64,000 nucleotides of DNA from Chitinophaga parva (GCF_003071345.1 NZ_QCYK01000001.1:2046001-2110000), one strand, 5' to 3'; positions 46,562 to 55,411 are shown, counted from the stretch's first letter. A program made the numbers and translations. Notes: generated by a model from the sequence alone, not told the origin.

Positions 46562-46616
46562 TATAAACACAAAAAGGGAAGATCATTATGCGTGATCTTC
46601 CCTTTTTGTGTTTATA
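46562..46616. terminator. Perfect 24-bp hairpin terminator after yidC
   Basis: Arms 46562-46585 and 46593-46616 are perfectly complementary over 24 bases around a seven-base loop, with an internal T-run on the 3' side and A-run on the 5' side, so it can work on both strands. Confidence 0.85.
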
Positions 46617-46794
46617 GAAGTTACATGATCCACCTCCATCACTTCCCGGAGCTTCATGGAATGCACCCTTAGTTCCACAATATCATTACTCCGGGCGGTG
46701 TCCTGAAGAGGCGCAAATATTTAATATGCTATGTGGCAGCGCACGGTGGCTGGTTTATCATATGGATGAGACTTGCGGAGGTTACTGACCGGCA
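46617..46794. other. Intergenic region between the yidC and PBP terminators
   Basis: 178 bases with no recognised feature. Confidence 0.4.
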
Positions 46795-46829
46795 TAAAAA
46801 AAGCGCACCGGGGATGGTGCGCTTTTTTT
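46795..46829. terminator. Terminator of the class A PBP gene
   Basis: GCGCACC and GGTGCGC arms (46803-46809 and 46816-46822) extended by A7 and T7 on either side; works on both strands. Confidence 0.88.
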
Positions 46830-46852
46830 GAATGATATGTGGCTTGCCGGTT

Positions 46853-49225
46853 TTACTGGTCTTTTTTTCCAGGCATTACCGCCTTGGGAGCCGGCGTGGT
46901 GGGCGGCGTGGCGGGTTTTTTATCTTCCGGCTTTTTGTCTTCCTGTTTGGGCGCGGGCTGCTGGGTAGCCTCCCCGTAGCCACTTACGTCCAGGTATTCT
47001 TCGGTGGTGCCGTTCCCCTGGTCGTTCCCTTCCGCATCAGCGGGCACGTTGCTTTCCACGTTCAGGTTCAGGTCCGTATGCATGCCGGGGGGCATGGGGA
47101 ACGTGGAACCATCGTCCATTTTCAGGGATTTATCTGCATACACCTTTTGCATGAAATAGGCCCAGATGGGCAGGCCGGTATTGGCGCCCTGGCCCATGGC
47201 CGTGGTGGCAAAGTGGATGTAGTTGTTTTCGCAACCTACCCAGGCACCTGCCAGCAACTGGGGCGTGTAGCCCAGGAACCAGCCATCGGTATTATCGTTG
47301 GTGGTACCGGTTTTGCCGGCCATTTCACCTTTCAGGTTATAGCGGAAACGGGCGCGGGCGGCGGTACCGCCGGGAGCTACCACGCCTTCCATCATTTTCA
47401 CCATGGTGTAGGCTTCGGTTTCGCTGATCACCTCGCGTTTTTCCGGTGCAAAGGTTTCCAGGATGTTACCGTTACGGTCTTCAATGCGGGTAATATAGAT
47501 CGGTTTCGTGATCACGCCGCGGCCGGGGAACATAGTGTAGGCCTGCAGCATTTCAAACAGCGACAGTTCCGGTGTACCCAGCGCAATGGAAGGATAGGGA
47601 GGCACTTTGCCACCAAAGCCGATCTTGTTGTTCGCAAAGTCTGCCACTGCCTGGGGCGTAAGCTGTTTGATGAGGTAAGCAGACACCAGGTTGAGTGATT
47701 GCGCCAGTGCGCCGGCCATGGTAATGTTGCCGCCCACGCCGCCTTCTGCGTTATGGTTCAGGGTCCAGTTGCCAATGGTAATGGGCTCATTGGGCAGCAT
47801 CGTATTGGGCGACATGCCGTTCATGATAGCAAAGGTGTACAGGAACGGTTTGAACGTGGAGCCCACCTGGCGGCGGGTATTCTTCACGTGATCGTTCTTG
47901 AAGTAGCGGAAATCCGGGCCGCCCACCCAGGCTTTCACTTCCCCGCTTTCGGGGTCCATGGCCATGAAACCCGTTTGCAGGTACTCCCGCATAAGGCGGA
48001 TGGAGTCCATGGGCGTCATCACCGTATCTATCTCGTTCAGACTGGGGTCTGTGGAGCTTCTCCAGGCAAACACCTTCATCTTGGTGGGGGTGTTGAAAGA
48101 CTTTTTAATGTCTTCATCCGTGGCATCGTCCGGCATGTTCTTGTAGCGGTCAGATTCTTTCATGAACCGGTCCAGGTCATTACCCCGTTTGTCCCACACT
48201 TTACCGGATTTGATATTGCCCTGTGCAAACAGTGACTTCTGCAGGTCTTTCAGGTGCTGTGCCACCGCTTCTTCCGCGTACAGCTGCATGCGGGGATTGA
48301 TGGTGGTATAGATCTTCAGGCCGTCGCGGTAAATGTTATAGGGGCTGCCATCGTTCTTCTTGTTATTCTTTGCCCAGTCCTTGATCTCATCGCGCAGCAC
48401 TTCCCTGAAATAGGGGGCCATACCGTTGTTGTGATCAATTTTATTGTAGTGCAGGGCAATGGGGGCCGATTTTTCCTGGTCGCCCTGGGCCGGGGTAATG
48501 AAGCCGGCTTTTACCATGTTGTCAATCACCGTGTTGCGGCGGTTGAGGGATGACACCGGGTTGCGGCGGGGATTGTAGAGGGTATTGCCTTTCAGCATGC
48601 CCACCAGGGTAGCTGCTTCGGCCACGGAGAGGTGGGCGGCATCCTTGCTGAAAAAGGTGCGGGCGCCGTTCTCAATGCCATATACGTTATCGCCAAAAGC
48701 TACGGTGTTCAGGTAAAGGGTGATGATCTCCTGCTTGGTAAAGTTGCGTTCCAGTTTCACGGCCATGATCCACTCCTGCAGTTTCTGGAAAGAGCGGGTC
48801 CAGATGCTCTTGGAGCGCGTGTTGCCGGATTGGTCCAGCTGGAGGTTCAGGGCCAGCTGCTGGGTGATGGTGCTGGATCCGCGTTTCTTACCGATGGCCA
48901 GGTAAAACGGGATGGCGGCCGTGCCCCACGGGTCAATGCCGGAGTGGTCGTAAAAGCGACGGTCTTCCGTGGCAATGAGGGCATTGATCACATTAGGAGA
49001 AATGTCCTTGTAATCACTGTTGGAACGGTCTACCATGTAGTATTTACCGAGAATGGTGCCGTCGTCGGCAATCACTTCAGAGGCGAGGGAGGCTTGCGGA
49101 TTTTCAAGGTCTTCCAGGGCCGGGATGCTGCCGATGATCCTGAAATTAAACAGGAGCAAAAGAAGCACAAAAGCCCCGATGCCACTGAATACTGTGATCC
49201 ACAATATTTTCACCGAACGTTTCAT
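46853..49225 (-). CDS. Class A penicillin-binding protein (transglycosylase/transpeptidase)
   Basis: A 790-residue bifunctional peptidoglycan synthase. A membrane helix near 10-30 (VFSGIGAFVLLLLLFNF). Transglycosylase (GT51) catalytic Glu87 in TEDRRFYDHSG, then SSTITQQLALNL and KLERNFTKQEI. Transpeptidase motifs are Ser456 in GSTFKPF, Ser510-Leu-Asn in AQSLNLVSAY and KTG (638-640). Low-complexity Pro/Lys/Glu-rich C-terminal tail. Similar to PBP1A. It lies downstream of porW on the same strand but with a terminator and its own promoter between them, so it is probably separate. Confidence 0.95.
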   Translation of the reverse strand: MKRSVKILWITVFSGIGAFVLLLLLFNFRIIGSIPALEDLENPQASLASEVIADDGTILGKYYMVDRSNSDYKDISPNVINALIATEDRRFYDHSGIDPWGTAAIPFYLAIGKKRGSSTITQQLALNLQLDQSGNTRSKSIWTRSFQKLQEWIMAVKLERNFTKQEIITLYLNTVAFGDNVYGIENGARTFFSKDAAHLSVAEAATLVGMLKGNTLYNPRRNPVSSLNRRNTVIDNMVKAGFITPAQGDQEKSAPIALHYNKIDHNNGMAPYFREVLRDEIKDWAKNNKKNDGSPYNIYRDGLKIYTTINPRMQLYAEEAVAQHLKDLQKSLFAQGNIKSGKVWDKRGNDLDRFMKESDRYKNMPDDATDEDIKKSFNTPTKMKVFAWRSSTDPSLNEIDTVMTPMDSIRLMREYLQTGFMAMDPESGEVKAWVGGPDFRYFKNDHVKNTRRQVGSTFKPFLYTFAIMNGMSPNTMLPNEPITIGNWTLNHNAEGGVGGNITMAGALAQSLNLVSAYLIKQLTPQAVADFANNKIGFGGKVPPYPSIALGTPELSLFEMLQAYTMFPGRGVITKPIYITRIEDRNGNILETFAPEKREVISETEAYTMVKMMEGVVAPGGTAARARFRYNLKGEMAGKTGTTNDNTDGWFLGYTPQLLAGAWVGCENNYIHFATTAMGQGANTGLPIWAYFMQKVYADKSLKMDDGSTFPMPPGMHTDLNLNVESNVPADAEGNDQGNGTTEEYLDVSGYGEATQQPAPKQEDKKPEDKKPATPPTTPAPKAVMPGKKDQ

Positions 49226-49337
49226 TGATGCGTGTTGTTTGGCTTTGGTTATAGCGTTAAGGAATGTGTTGCGCCGTAGGGACCGCCTTGCGCTGCAACA
49301 ATCAGTCCAAGTATCATATTAAATAAATGTGATGGTA

Positions 49338-49345
49338 CAAAGCTA
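49338..49345 (-). promoter_or_regulatory. PBP promoter -7 element
   Basis: Reads TAGCTTTG on the minus strand, 112 bases before the start codon. Confidence 0.5.
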
Positions 49346-49371
49346 TTGAATTTGATGTAAAAAAGGTCCTA

Positions 49372-49536
49372 TGTCTTAGGTCTTAGGTCTTAAGTCCCAG
49401 GTACACTACCCTGCAAAAAGAATGGCTCCGCACGATTTATCTTTCATAACGCGCGGAGCCTTACTTCTAGTACAGGTATTTAAGGCCCGGGCCTTAAGAC
49501 TTAAGACCTGAGACCTGAGACCTAAGACCTAAGACA
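49372..49536. repeat. Heptamer-word inverted repeat flanking a terminator
   Basis: The left arm (49372-49396) and right arm (49498-49536) are built of a seven-base word (GGTCTTA and variants). All 25 bases of the left arm can pair with the right arm, which has two extra heptamer units. Between them is a hairpin (49424-49434 with 49450-49460, one wobble) followed on the minus strand by ATTCTTTTT, probably the porW terminator. The right arm ends two bases before the porW stop. Confidence 0.85.
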
Positions 49537-49538
49537 AT

Positions 49539-52500
49539 TTACTGCTGGGTGGCGTAGTTGTCCATAAAGAATTTAACATATCCCTGCAGGTCTTTGGAAG
49601 AGTTCAGCAGGATGAAATTGTCGCGGGAGATCACGAAGAGCCTGTAGTCCGTTTCGCGCACACGGGGGATGATCTTATCCGGTGCGGCGTTGCGGATCTC
49701 GTCGTAGTAGTCCAGCGCGGTATTTTCATTGGGGAAGAGCCGGAATATGAGCATGATATCCGTGGGCGTCAATACAAAACTGCTCACCTCTATTTTGTCC
49801 TTCTCGTGTTGTACGCCGTTGTAGCGGGTAAACTGGGCCAGGGCGTCTTCTGTCATGGTCTTATCCACGCGGTTGAAGAGCAGTACTACGAAGTGCGGCA
49901 CCTGGGCGTCCGCTTTGGGCAGTTTGTAAGGTGTTACCGGCTTGGGTGGCGGCAGGTTGGCCTTGGCAATGGAGTCTGCGCGGAACCTGGCGATGGAATC
50001 ATTGGTCACCCGGGCAATGGAATCCTGCAGGTGTTGCATGCGCAGGGAGTCCAGGTGCCTTTGCTGGCGCTGCCAGGGGTAAATGATATCAATGTGCTCA
50101 TCTACCTGGTTGCCGTTCTGCTGTTGTTGCAACTGCAGGTTGGTCAGGTAGTCTGTCACCTGCTGGCGGCGGCCCAGGGCGTCCAGGATGGCCAGCGCCT
50201 GTTTTTGAATGGCGGTGTCCAGTGGGTATTTTTTCACCACCTGCTGCAGGGCTGCGGTGCCGCGGGTGGCGGAGGTGTCCAGTTTAATGTAGGTCATGGC
50301 CTGGAGCAGGTCCAGCCTGGGTTGCAGGCTGCTGTAGCCGTAGGTGGAGTCTATCCGGTTGATCTGGTCGAGCGCTTCGGGATAGCGGCCGGTGAGGTAC
50401 TGGATGTAAGCCGTATCGTAAGCCGTGGAGATCTCCCGGATCTTGCCCGCATTTTTATCCGTGGGTTTGTTGCCGTATTGGATAATGTTGGCAAAATTGG
50501 ACGTGGGGTATTGCTGCAGGACCTGGTTCTTGTATTTGTTGGCCATGTCCTGTTTATTCAGCTGCCCGTACCAGATGTAAAGAGAGTATAATACTTCTTC
50601 TTTCCTGGGATGACCGGGGTAGCGGATCAGCAGGGAGTCGTAGGTTTCAATGGCCAGGGGGGCGTCTTCCAGTTGGTCGTGGTAGATCTTGCCCAGGTCA
50701 AACATGGCGTCCTGTTGTTTCACGCGGGAGGCCTGCACCTTCTCGGGTGTGAGGGGCAGGTTCTTGAGCAATGATTTACCGGTGATGCTGTCAGGTGATG
50801 CATTGCCGGCTATCAGCAGGGTAGGATCGATGGTTTCATCTGGCTGGGGTGCTATGGAAACAGGCCCACCGGCGTTGGCGCGGCGCCAGTTGTCCGTGAG
50901 TGCCCGGTTGCCCCAGCGCTTTTTAAATTCCGTGAAGCCGATGGATTTACTGTTCGGGTTATAGAAATACCATTCTGCCTGGTTCGGGTCTGTGTTGTTG
51001 ATACCGGGCATGGGTACACCGGAAAGCAGTTGCTGCCCGGGCAGGTTGGGATTGTAATTATAGTTATTGCCCGGCGCATTGTTGGCCGCTTCCTGGGCCG
51101 CCGCCTGCTGGCGCAATTGGGCGGCCAGTACTTCCAGGTACTTGGTGCGGTCCTGGTCAGACATGGCCGCAATGCGCTGCAGGCTGTCTTCCTGGCGGAT
51201 GAGGGCTTTCTTCTTCACCACCTCATCCAGCACTGTTTTGCGGGTGTTCACCATCTTGGCCTCCGGGAAATCCGGCGACATGAAAGTGGCGGTACTGTCG
51301 TAGTATTTGCGGGCCTGGGCGTAGTCTTTCCCGGTGTAATAAATATCTGCGATGGCCTTAAAGCTCATGGTGCGCTGGAACATATTGGCGCCGCCGGCCT
51401 TGAGGCTTTTCTGGAGGTAATTAATGGCTTCATCCTGGTGCCCGTACTGCGATTGCAGGAGGGCCATGTTATAATAAATAATATCCTGATAGGCTACGAA
51501 GCGGTCTTTTTTCAGCATGCTTTGCAGGATAGCCATACCCTGTTCCAGGGAGCCGCCCTGCGTGCCGGCGTTCATGCCGGCAATGGCCAGGCGCGCCTGG
51601 AAATCCATGATAGGATCTGGTTTCAGCCGGATCACATGTTTGAAATCCATCACTGCTGAATCCTGTTGCTTAAAGCGCTGGTGCAGCTGGCCCAGGATGA
51701 AATACATGCGGGCCTTTGCATATTTATTGCTTTGGGCGCCAGCGGCATTGGCCAGGGGGGCCATGGCTTCCGCATATTTTTCCTGGCGGTAAAGGCTGTA
51801 GGCTTGCACTTCCGCCAGTCCTCCCTGCAGGCGTTTGGGGAAGTTAGGGTCATTATTCAGCAGGTTTACCAGGGAGCGCACCTCGTCATAGTTCTCTTCT
51901 TCCAGGAGGGTGCGGGCGCGCCAGATGAAGGCATCGTTGCGCACCGGTTTGTGGCGCAGAAAGGCAAACACACCCTTGGTCTTTTCTTTCGTAGCTACGG
52001 AAATGGCATTGGTGCCAGCCTTGCTGTTTTCATTACTGCCTACAATAGCCTTGTACTGGTTCTTGGATTTGGGTGCGTACTTGGTGTTGATAAAACGGAA
52101 GGTATTGTCTGCGTCCTGGTAGCTGCCCAGGTAATAATTGGCCTGGCCAATGAGCAGGTAGGAATCCGGGATCCATTTGCCACGGGGATCGTGCAGCTGG
52201 ATGCCGGTAGAAGCCTTGATGATCACGGAATCCAGGTCATTGTTATTCACGCCCAGGTTCTTGATATTGTAAGGGTAGAATGGTAAAAGGTGGTTGTAAT
52301 CATCCTGCCATTGCAGGCCTATGCCGCGCACCGCGTTATTAAGTTTTTGTTTGGCGTGGTAGTAATAATTGTAGCGGGTTTCCATGTTCTGGAAGAACTG
52401 GCGTTTCCAGTTCCATTTCTTGGAGAGCATGGTCTCGGAGGGCAGCCGCTGATCATTATGGAGCACCGGCATATTATTACGCTGGGTGCCGGGGCGCTGC

Positions 52501-52856
52501 TTGCCCAGGGTGCCGCCTGCGGGGGCATTGGGCATGGCGTTGGGAAACTTGCCGTTGTTATTGTTATACTGGCTGTTGTTGTATTGCCCGTTGTTGTACT
52601 GGCCGTTGTTATATTGTCCGTTTTGTTGCTGTTGCTGTTGCTGCACCTGCCCGGGCAGGGTGGGGGCCTGGATCACAGTAGGCGTATTATTGCCCGGTAC
52701 GGTCACCGGGGCATTCGGTACGATGGGGGTGGTATTAGGCTGGGTAGGCTGCGTGGGGGTGGGGTATGTAACCTGCGCATGCAGCACCTGTACACCTGCC
52801 AAGCAACAAAATAACACCGTAAAAAAAAGTAAAGAAATAAGGCTGTGACGCTTCAT
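49539..52856 (-). CDS. TPR protein, PorW/SprE-like type IX secretion component
   Basis: A 1105-residue exported protein. The start MKRHSLISLLFFTVLFCCLA gives a signal peptide (AQ cleavage), with a Cys pair but no clear lipobox; a Met 15 codons upstream is an alternative. Next comes a Pro/Thr-rich and Asn/Gln-rich segment (residues about 30-130, with QYNNG repeats). Many TPR repeats follow (SLLIRYPGHPRKEEVLYSLY and others). The C-terminal part (VPHFVVLLFNRVDKTMTEDA ... NYRLFVISRDNF-like end, YRLFVISRDNFILLNSS) matches PorW/SprE. Neighbours are a PBP and bactofilin. PorW links outer and inner machinery of type IX secretion and gliding. I am fairly confident of the family, less of the exact role. 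Confidence 0.82.
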   Translation of the reverse strand: MKRHSLISLLFFTVLFCCLAGVQVLHAQVTYPTPTQPTQPNTTPIVPNAPVTVPGNNTPTVIQAPTLPGQVQQQQQQQNGQYNNGQYNNGQYNNSQYNNNNGKFPNAMPNAPAGGTLGKQRPGTQRNNMPVLHNDQRLPSETMLSKKWNWKRQFFQNMETRYNYYYHAKQKLNNAVRGIGLQWQDDYNHLLPFYPYNIKNLGVNNNDLDSVIIKASTGIQLHDPRGKWIPDSYLLIGQANYYLGSYQDADNTFRFINTKYAPKSKNQYKAIVGSNENSKAGTNAISVATKEKTKGVFAFLRHKPVRNDAFIWRARTLLEEENYDEVRSLVNLLNNDPNFPKRLQGGLAEVQAYSLYRQEKYAEAMAPLANAAGAQSNKYAKARMYFILGQLHQRFKQQDSAVMDFKHVIRLKPDPIMDFQARLAIAGMNAGTQGGSLEQGMAILQSMLKKDRFVAYQDIIYYNMALLQSQYGHQDEAINYLQKSLKAGGANMFQRTMSFKAIADIYYTGKDYAQARKYYDSTATFMSPDFPEAKMVNTRKTVLDEVVKKKALIRQEDSLQRIAAMSDQDRTKYLEVLAAQLRQQAAAQEAANNAPGNNYNYNPNLPGQQLLSGVPMPGINNTDPNQAEWYFYNPNSKSIGFTEFKKRWGNRALTDNWRRANAGGPVSIAPQPDETIDPTLLIAGNASPDSITGKSLLKNLPLTPEKVQASRVKQQDAMFDLGKIYHDQLEDAPLAIETYDSLLIRYPGHPRKEEVLYSLYIWYGQLNKQDMANKYKNQVLQQYPTSNFANIIQYGNKPTDKNAGKIREISTAYDTAYIQYLTGRYPEALDQINRIDSTYGYSSLQPRLDLLQAMTYIKLDTSATRGTAALQQVVKKYPLDTAIQKQALAILDALGRRQQVTDYLTNLQLQQQQNGNQVDEHIDIIYPWQRQQRHLDSLRMQHLQDSIARVTNDSIARFRADSIAKANLPPPKPVTPYKLPKADAQVPHFVVLLFNRVDKTMTEDALAQFTRYNGVQHEKDKIEVSSFVLTPTDIMLIFRLFPNENTALDYYDEIRNAAPDKIIPRVRETDYRLFVISRDNFILLNSSKDLQGYVKFFMDNYATQQ

Positions 52857-52898
52857 GGGTGCCAGGGTAGTAAAATCTATATATAAACTGACTGGAGG

Positions 52899-52906
52899 CA
52901 AAAATA
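52899..52906 (-). promoter_or_regulatory. porW/sprE promoter -7 element
   Basis: Reads TATTTTTG on the minus strand, 42 bases before the start codon. Confidence 0.55.
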
Positions 52907-53130
52907 TTTTTAAAGATAGGATATTTATTTCTCCGAAAGGAATTGTGTATCAGTTCCGCCGGCATGGCGGCCCGGGGCTCCGGAAAGATAAATTAAAATT
53001 TTTATTAATCTAATCACAATAAAACGCAGTACCTTCCGTTAGGGAGGCTGCTGGTCACATATCCGAAATTCGTAATTGTTATTTCGTGTTTGAATGTATA
53101 ACTTACAGCCCCTAAGCCGTAAAATACCAT
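52907..53130. other. Divergent intergenic region porW / membrane protein
   Basis: A small GC-rich palindrome (GCCGGCATGGCGGC) lies near 52960. No clear plus-strand promoter was found. Confidence 0.4.
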
Positions 53131-53541
53131 ATGTCAAGCCGCGACCAGAAGAGCAACAAAAAGGCAGGTAACCTGCAGCGATTGAACCATAAGTACCGGC
53201 TGGTGATCATGAATGACGACACGTATGAAGAAGTAACGGCTTTCCGTCTGTCGCGCAAGAGTGTTTACATTGCTTTGAGTACATTGTTCGTGCTGCTGGT
53301 AACCATTACCGTATCCACGATCGTGTTCACACCGTTACGTTATTATATACCAGGTTACGGCGACCTGAAACAACGCCGTGAGTTCATTCACCTGAAGCTG
53401 CGCACAGATTCCCTGGAGAAAGCCCTGCGGGAGCACGACCAATACCTGGATGGCCTGAAGAAAATGATCACAGGGGATGTGCCGAAACAGTTAGACACAA
53501 CGATGATGAAAGTCCCTAAAGTAGACAACAGTACCTATTAA
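53131..53541 (+). CDS. Membrane protein resembling the N-terminus of bactofilin-linked M23 peptidases
   Basis: A 136-residue bitopic protein. A conserved-looking cytoplasmic part (KYRLVIMNDDTYEEVTAFRL) leads to one membrane helix (YIALSTLFVLLVTITVSTIV), then FTPLRYYIPGYG and a short coiled coil. This matches the N-terminal region I recall from Bacteroidota M23 (LytM) peptidases encoded beside bactofilin, but the peptidase domain is absent. The next gene starts 56 bases on and no downstream frame continues the peptidase, so the short form appears natural. Probably a bactofilin partner at the membrane. Confidence 0.75.
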   Translation: MSSRDQKSNKKAGNLQRLNHKYRLVIMNDDTYEEVTAFRLSRKSVYIALSTLFVLLVTITVSTIVFTPLRYYIPGYGDLKQRREFIHLKLRTDSLEKALREHDQYLDGLKKMITGDVPKQLDTTMMKVPKVDNSTY

Positions 53542-53597
53542 ATATTCCAATTTTTTATTATATTACATCCAATTGAAGAACCTTTTAAGACCTATCT

Positions 53598-54047
53598 ATG
53601 TTTAGCAACAACAACCGCAACGCGAAGAATGAAAACAAGATTACCCTGCCGACCAGCAATATCAACATCATTGGCAGTGGTACTTCTATCCAGGGTGATA
53701 TTGTGTGTGAGGGCGATATCCGTATCGACGGCTCGGTGACCGGCCTGGTGTCTACCAAAGCGAAGATCGTGGTAGGCCCGGAAGGAGAGATCACCGGCGA
53801 CCTGGTCTGCGGCAGTGCAGACGTGCTGGGTAAGGTAACGGGTATTATCAAGGTGGATGACCTGTTGTTCCTGAAAGGCAATGCCCTGGTAAAAGGTGAT
53901 GTGTACACACAGCACTTTGAAATGGAGCCTTCAGCCAAGTTCAACGGCCGTTGCTACATGGATGCCAATGAAGAGGCACCGATAGAAAATGCGAAAAATG
54001 GAAGATCCATCGTCACAGCAGGAGCCGAAGCAGGCAACGAAGCCTGA
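53598..54047 (+). CDS. Bactofilin (polymer-forming cytoskeletal protein)
   Basis: A 149-residue protein with a central right-handed beta-helix made of short repeats (IQGDIVCEGDIRIDGSVTGL, EGEITGDLVCGSADVLGKV) and disordered ends. Bactofilins polymerise without nucleotide on the inner face of the membrane and position cell-wall enzymes. The preceding small membrane protein may be its partner. The end overlaps the next gene by 50 bases. Confidence 0.92.
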   Translation: MFSNNNRNAKNENKITLPTSNINIIGSGTSIQGDIVCEGDIRIDGSVTGLVSTKAKIVVGPEGEITGDLVCGSADVLGKVTGIIKVDDLLFLKGNALVKGDVYTQHFEMEPSAKFNGRCYMDANEEAPIENAKNGRSIVTAGAEAGNEA

Positions 54048-54237
54048 TAGTAAGCTGTTATATTATTCGGGACTGGCTTTCCAGATGATCGGGTTGCTGG
54101 GGCTGGCGGTTTTCGCCGGCATCCGGCTGGATCGCTGGACGGGCTGGTCTTTTCCGCTTTTCATTATGTTGCTGCCGCTCCTGGCGCTGGTCGCTATCCT
54201 GTACCAGGTGGTGAAGGATACCAGCAAGCGGAAATGA
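53998..54237 (+). CDS. AtpZ/AtpI family membrane protein
   Basis: A 79-residue protein with two membrane helices (SGLAFQMIGLLGLAVFAGI and FIMLLPLLALVAILYQVV) separated by RLDRWTGWSFP, the AtpZ/AtpI pattern. AtpZ/AtpI aid F-type ATP synthase c-ring assembly or magnesium supply. The ATG at 53998 was chosen over one at 53989; both lie inside bactofilin, giving an unusual 50-59-base overlap with no later start available. ATP synthase genes do not follow. Confidence 0.85.
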   Translation: MEDPSSQQEPKQATKPDSKLLYYSGLAFQMIGLLGLAVFAGIRLDRWTGWSFPLFIMLLPLLALVAILYQVVKDTSKRK

Positions 54238-54250
54238 GCGGAATCCGCTG

Positions 54251-54258
54251 TATTTTTG
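54251..54258 (+). promoter_or_regulatory. Possible internal promoter
   Basis: TATTTTTG matches TAnnTTTG, 31 bases before the next ATG. Confidence 0.4.
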
Positions 54259-54289
54259 TGCAAAAGAACATTAGTTCCGGACCAACGTA

Positions 54290-54673
54290 ATGAAGAAATT
54301 TTCCATCCTGCTTTTTGTAGTATGCCTCGGCATCATGGCCATCCTGTTTTTTGAAAAGGCAACCCTGGTAGCCGCCGGCCTGCATTTTAATGTATTATTG
54401 CTCGGCAACTTTTTGCTGGCGCTTATTTCCCTGGTCACCTACCGTATGAACGTGAAGGGCCGCACCGCGGAGAACGCAGGCGTGTTTGTACGCCTGGTGA
54501 TGGGAGCCATGCTGCTGAAGATGATGTTTGTACTGGTGGGTGTGCTCATTTATGTACTGGCCTACCGCCCCTTCGTGAGCAAACCCACGATCTTTCTGCT
54601 GCTGGGTTTCTACATTGTTTACATGATACTGGAAACCGCCAGCACGTTCCGGCTCCAAAAATCCCGCAGCTAA
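54290..54673 (+). CDS. Small four-helix membrane protein, unrecognised
   Basis: A 127-residue integral membrane protein with four hydrophobic segments (ILLFVVCLGIMAILFF, VLLLGNFLLALISLVTY, MLLKMMFVLVGVLIYVLAY, IFLLLGFYIVYMILETAS). Similar proteins sit, to my memory, between AtpZ/AtpI and atpB in Bacteroidota, which suggests an ATP-synthase-linked role. No motif proves it. The SprT-like gene starts four bases after its stop. Confidence 0.75.
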   Translation: MKKFSILLFVVCLGIMAILFFEKATLVAAGLHFNVLLLGNFLLALISLVTYRMNVKGRTAENAGVFVRLVMGAMLLKMMFVLVGVLIYVLAYRPFVSKPTIFLLLGFYIVYMILETASTFRLQKSRS

Positions 54674-54677
54674 ACCG

Positions 54678-55307
54678 ATGCCCGCCAAACAGGAAGCTCC
54701 TTTACATGCATTGGCGGCCTACCTGCCGCCTGGTACCTCGCCACAGGTGATGCCTTATATCCTGGAATACAAGGTGCACCTTACCATTACCCGCGAGCGC
54801 CAGAGCATTTTGGGAGACTACCGCCATCCCCACGGTGGAACGGGCCACCGTATCAGCATTAACGGCAACCTGAATAAATACGCTTTCCTCATTACCCTGC
54901 TGCACGAAATTGCACACCTGGTCACCTGGGTGAAATATGCCAACCGCGTGGCCTCGCACGGGAAGGAGTGGAAGCAGGAGTTTTCCGAGATCCTGCGCCG
55001 CTTCACCGGCCAGGGCCACATGCCCCCCGATGTGGAAGCTGCCATCATGAAGAGTATTGACAACCCCGCCGCCAGTTCCTGTGCGGATGAGCACCTTATG
55101 CGGGTGCTGCGCCGCTATGATCCCCAGAAAGCCAATCATTATTTCGTGGAGCAACTGCCGGAAGGAGCGCTGTTCAAAACCAAGGACGGGCGCGTGTTCC
55201 GGAAGGGAGAGCGCATCCGCAAGCGCTTCCGCTGTGAGGAAGTGGCTACAAAACGGGTGTATCTTTTTAGCCCGGTGTACGAAGTGGAGCTGGCGCAGGA
55301 GGGATGA
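54678..55307 (+). CDS. SprT-like zinc-metalloprotease-domain protein
   Basis: A 209-residue protein with the metal motif LLHEIAHLVTWVKYANRVAS and a downstream His in HGKEWKQEF, the SprT/SPRTN pattern. The C-terminal half (residues 120-209) lacks the zinc ribbon of some SprT proteins and contains KTKDGRVFRKGERIRKRF. Cytoplasmic. SprT-like proteases of eukaryotes cut DNA-protein crosslinks; bacterial roles are unclear. Its start lies four bases after the membrane protein gene, so they are probably co-transcribed. Confidence 0.85.
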   Translation: MPAKQEAPLHALAAYLPPGTSPQVMPYILEYKVHLTITRERQSILGDYRHPHGGTGHRISINGNLNKYAFLITLLHEIAHLVTWVKYANRVASHGKEWKQEFSEILRRFTGQGHMPPDVEAAIMKSIDNPAASSCADEHLMRVLRRYDPQKANHYFVEQLPEGALFKTKDGRVFRKGERIRKRFRCEEVATKRVYLFSPVYEVELAQEG

Positions 55308-55331
55308 GAATAGCAGGAGCGGATGTGCGCA

Positions 55332-55411
55332 CCGGCGTTGAAGATAGCAGGCCGGCATTGAAGCGCTGCAATCGCATGGGCATGAACTTACGCCATGATT
55401 GAAGCGCCGCA
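55332..55411. repeat. Three degenerate direct repeats
   Basis: Three imperfect copies of an ATTGAAGCGC-type word (near 55332-55343, 55352-55370 and 55394-55411) in the gap after the SprT-like gene. Confidence 0.4.

Noticed and set aside
49372..49536. CRISPR array
   Set aside because: Units are seven bases, contiguous and inverted, with no spacers and no cas genes.
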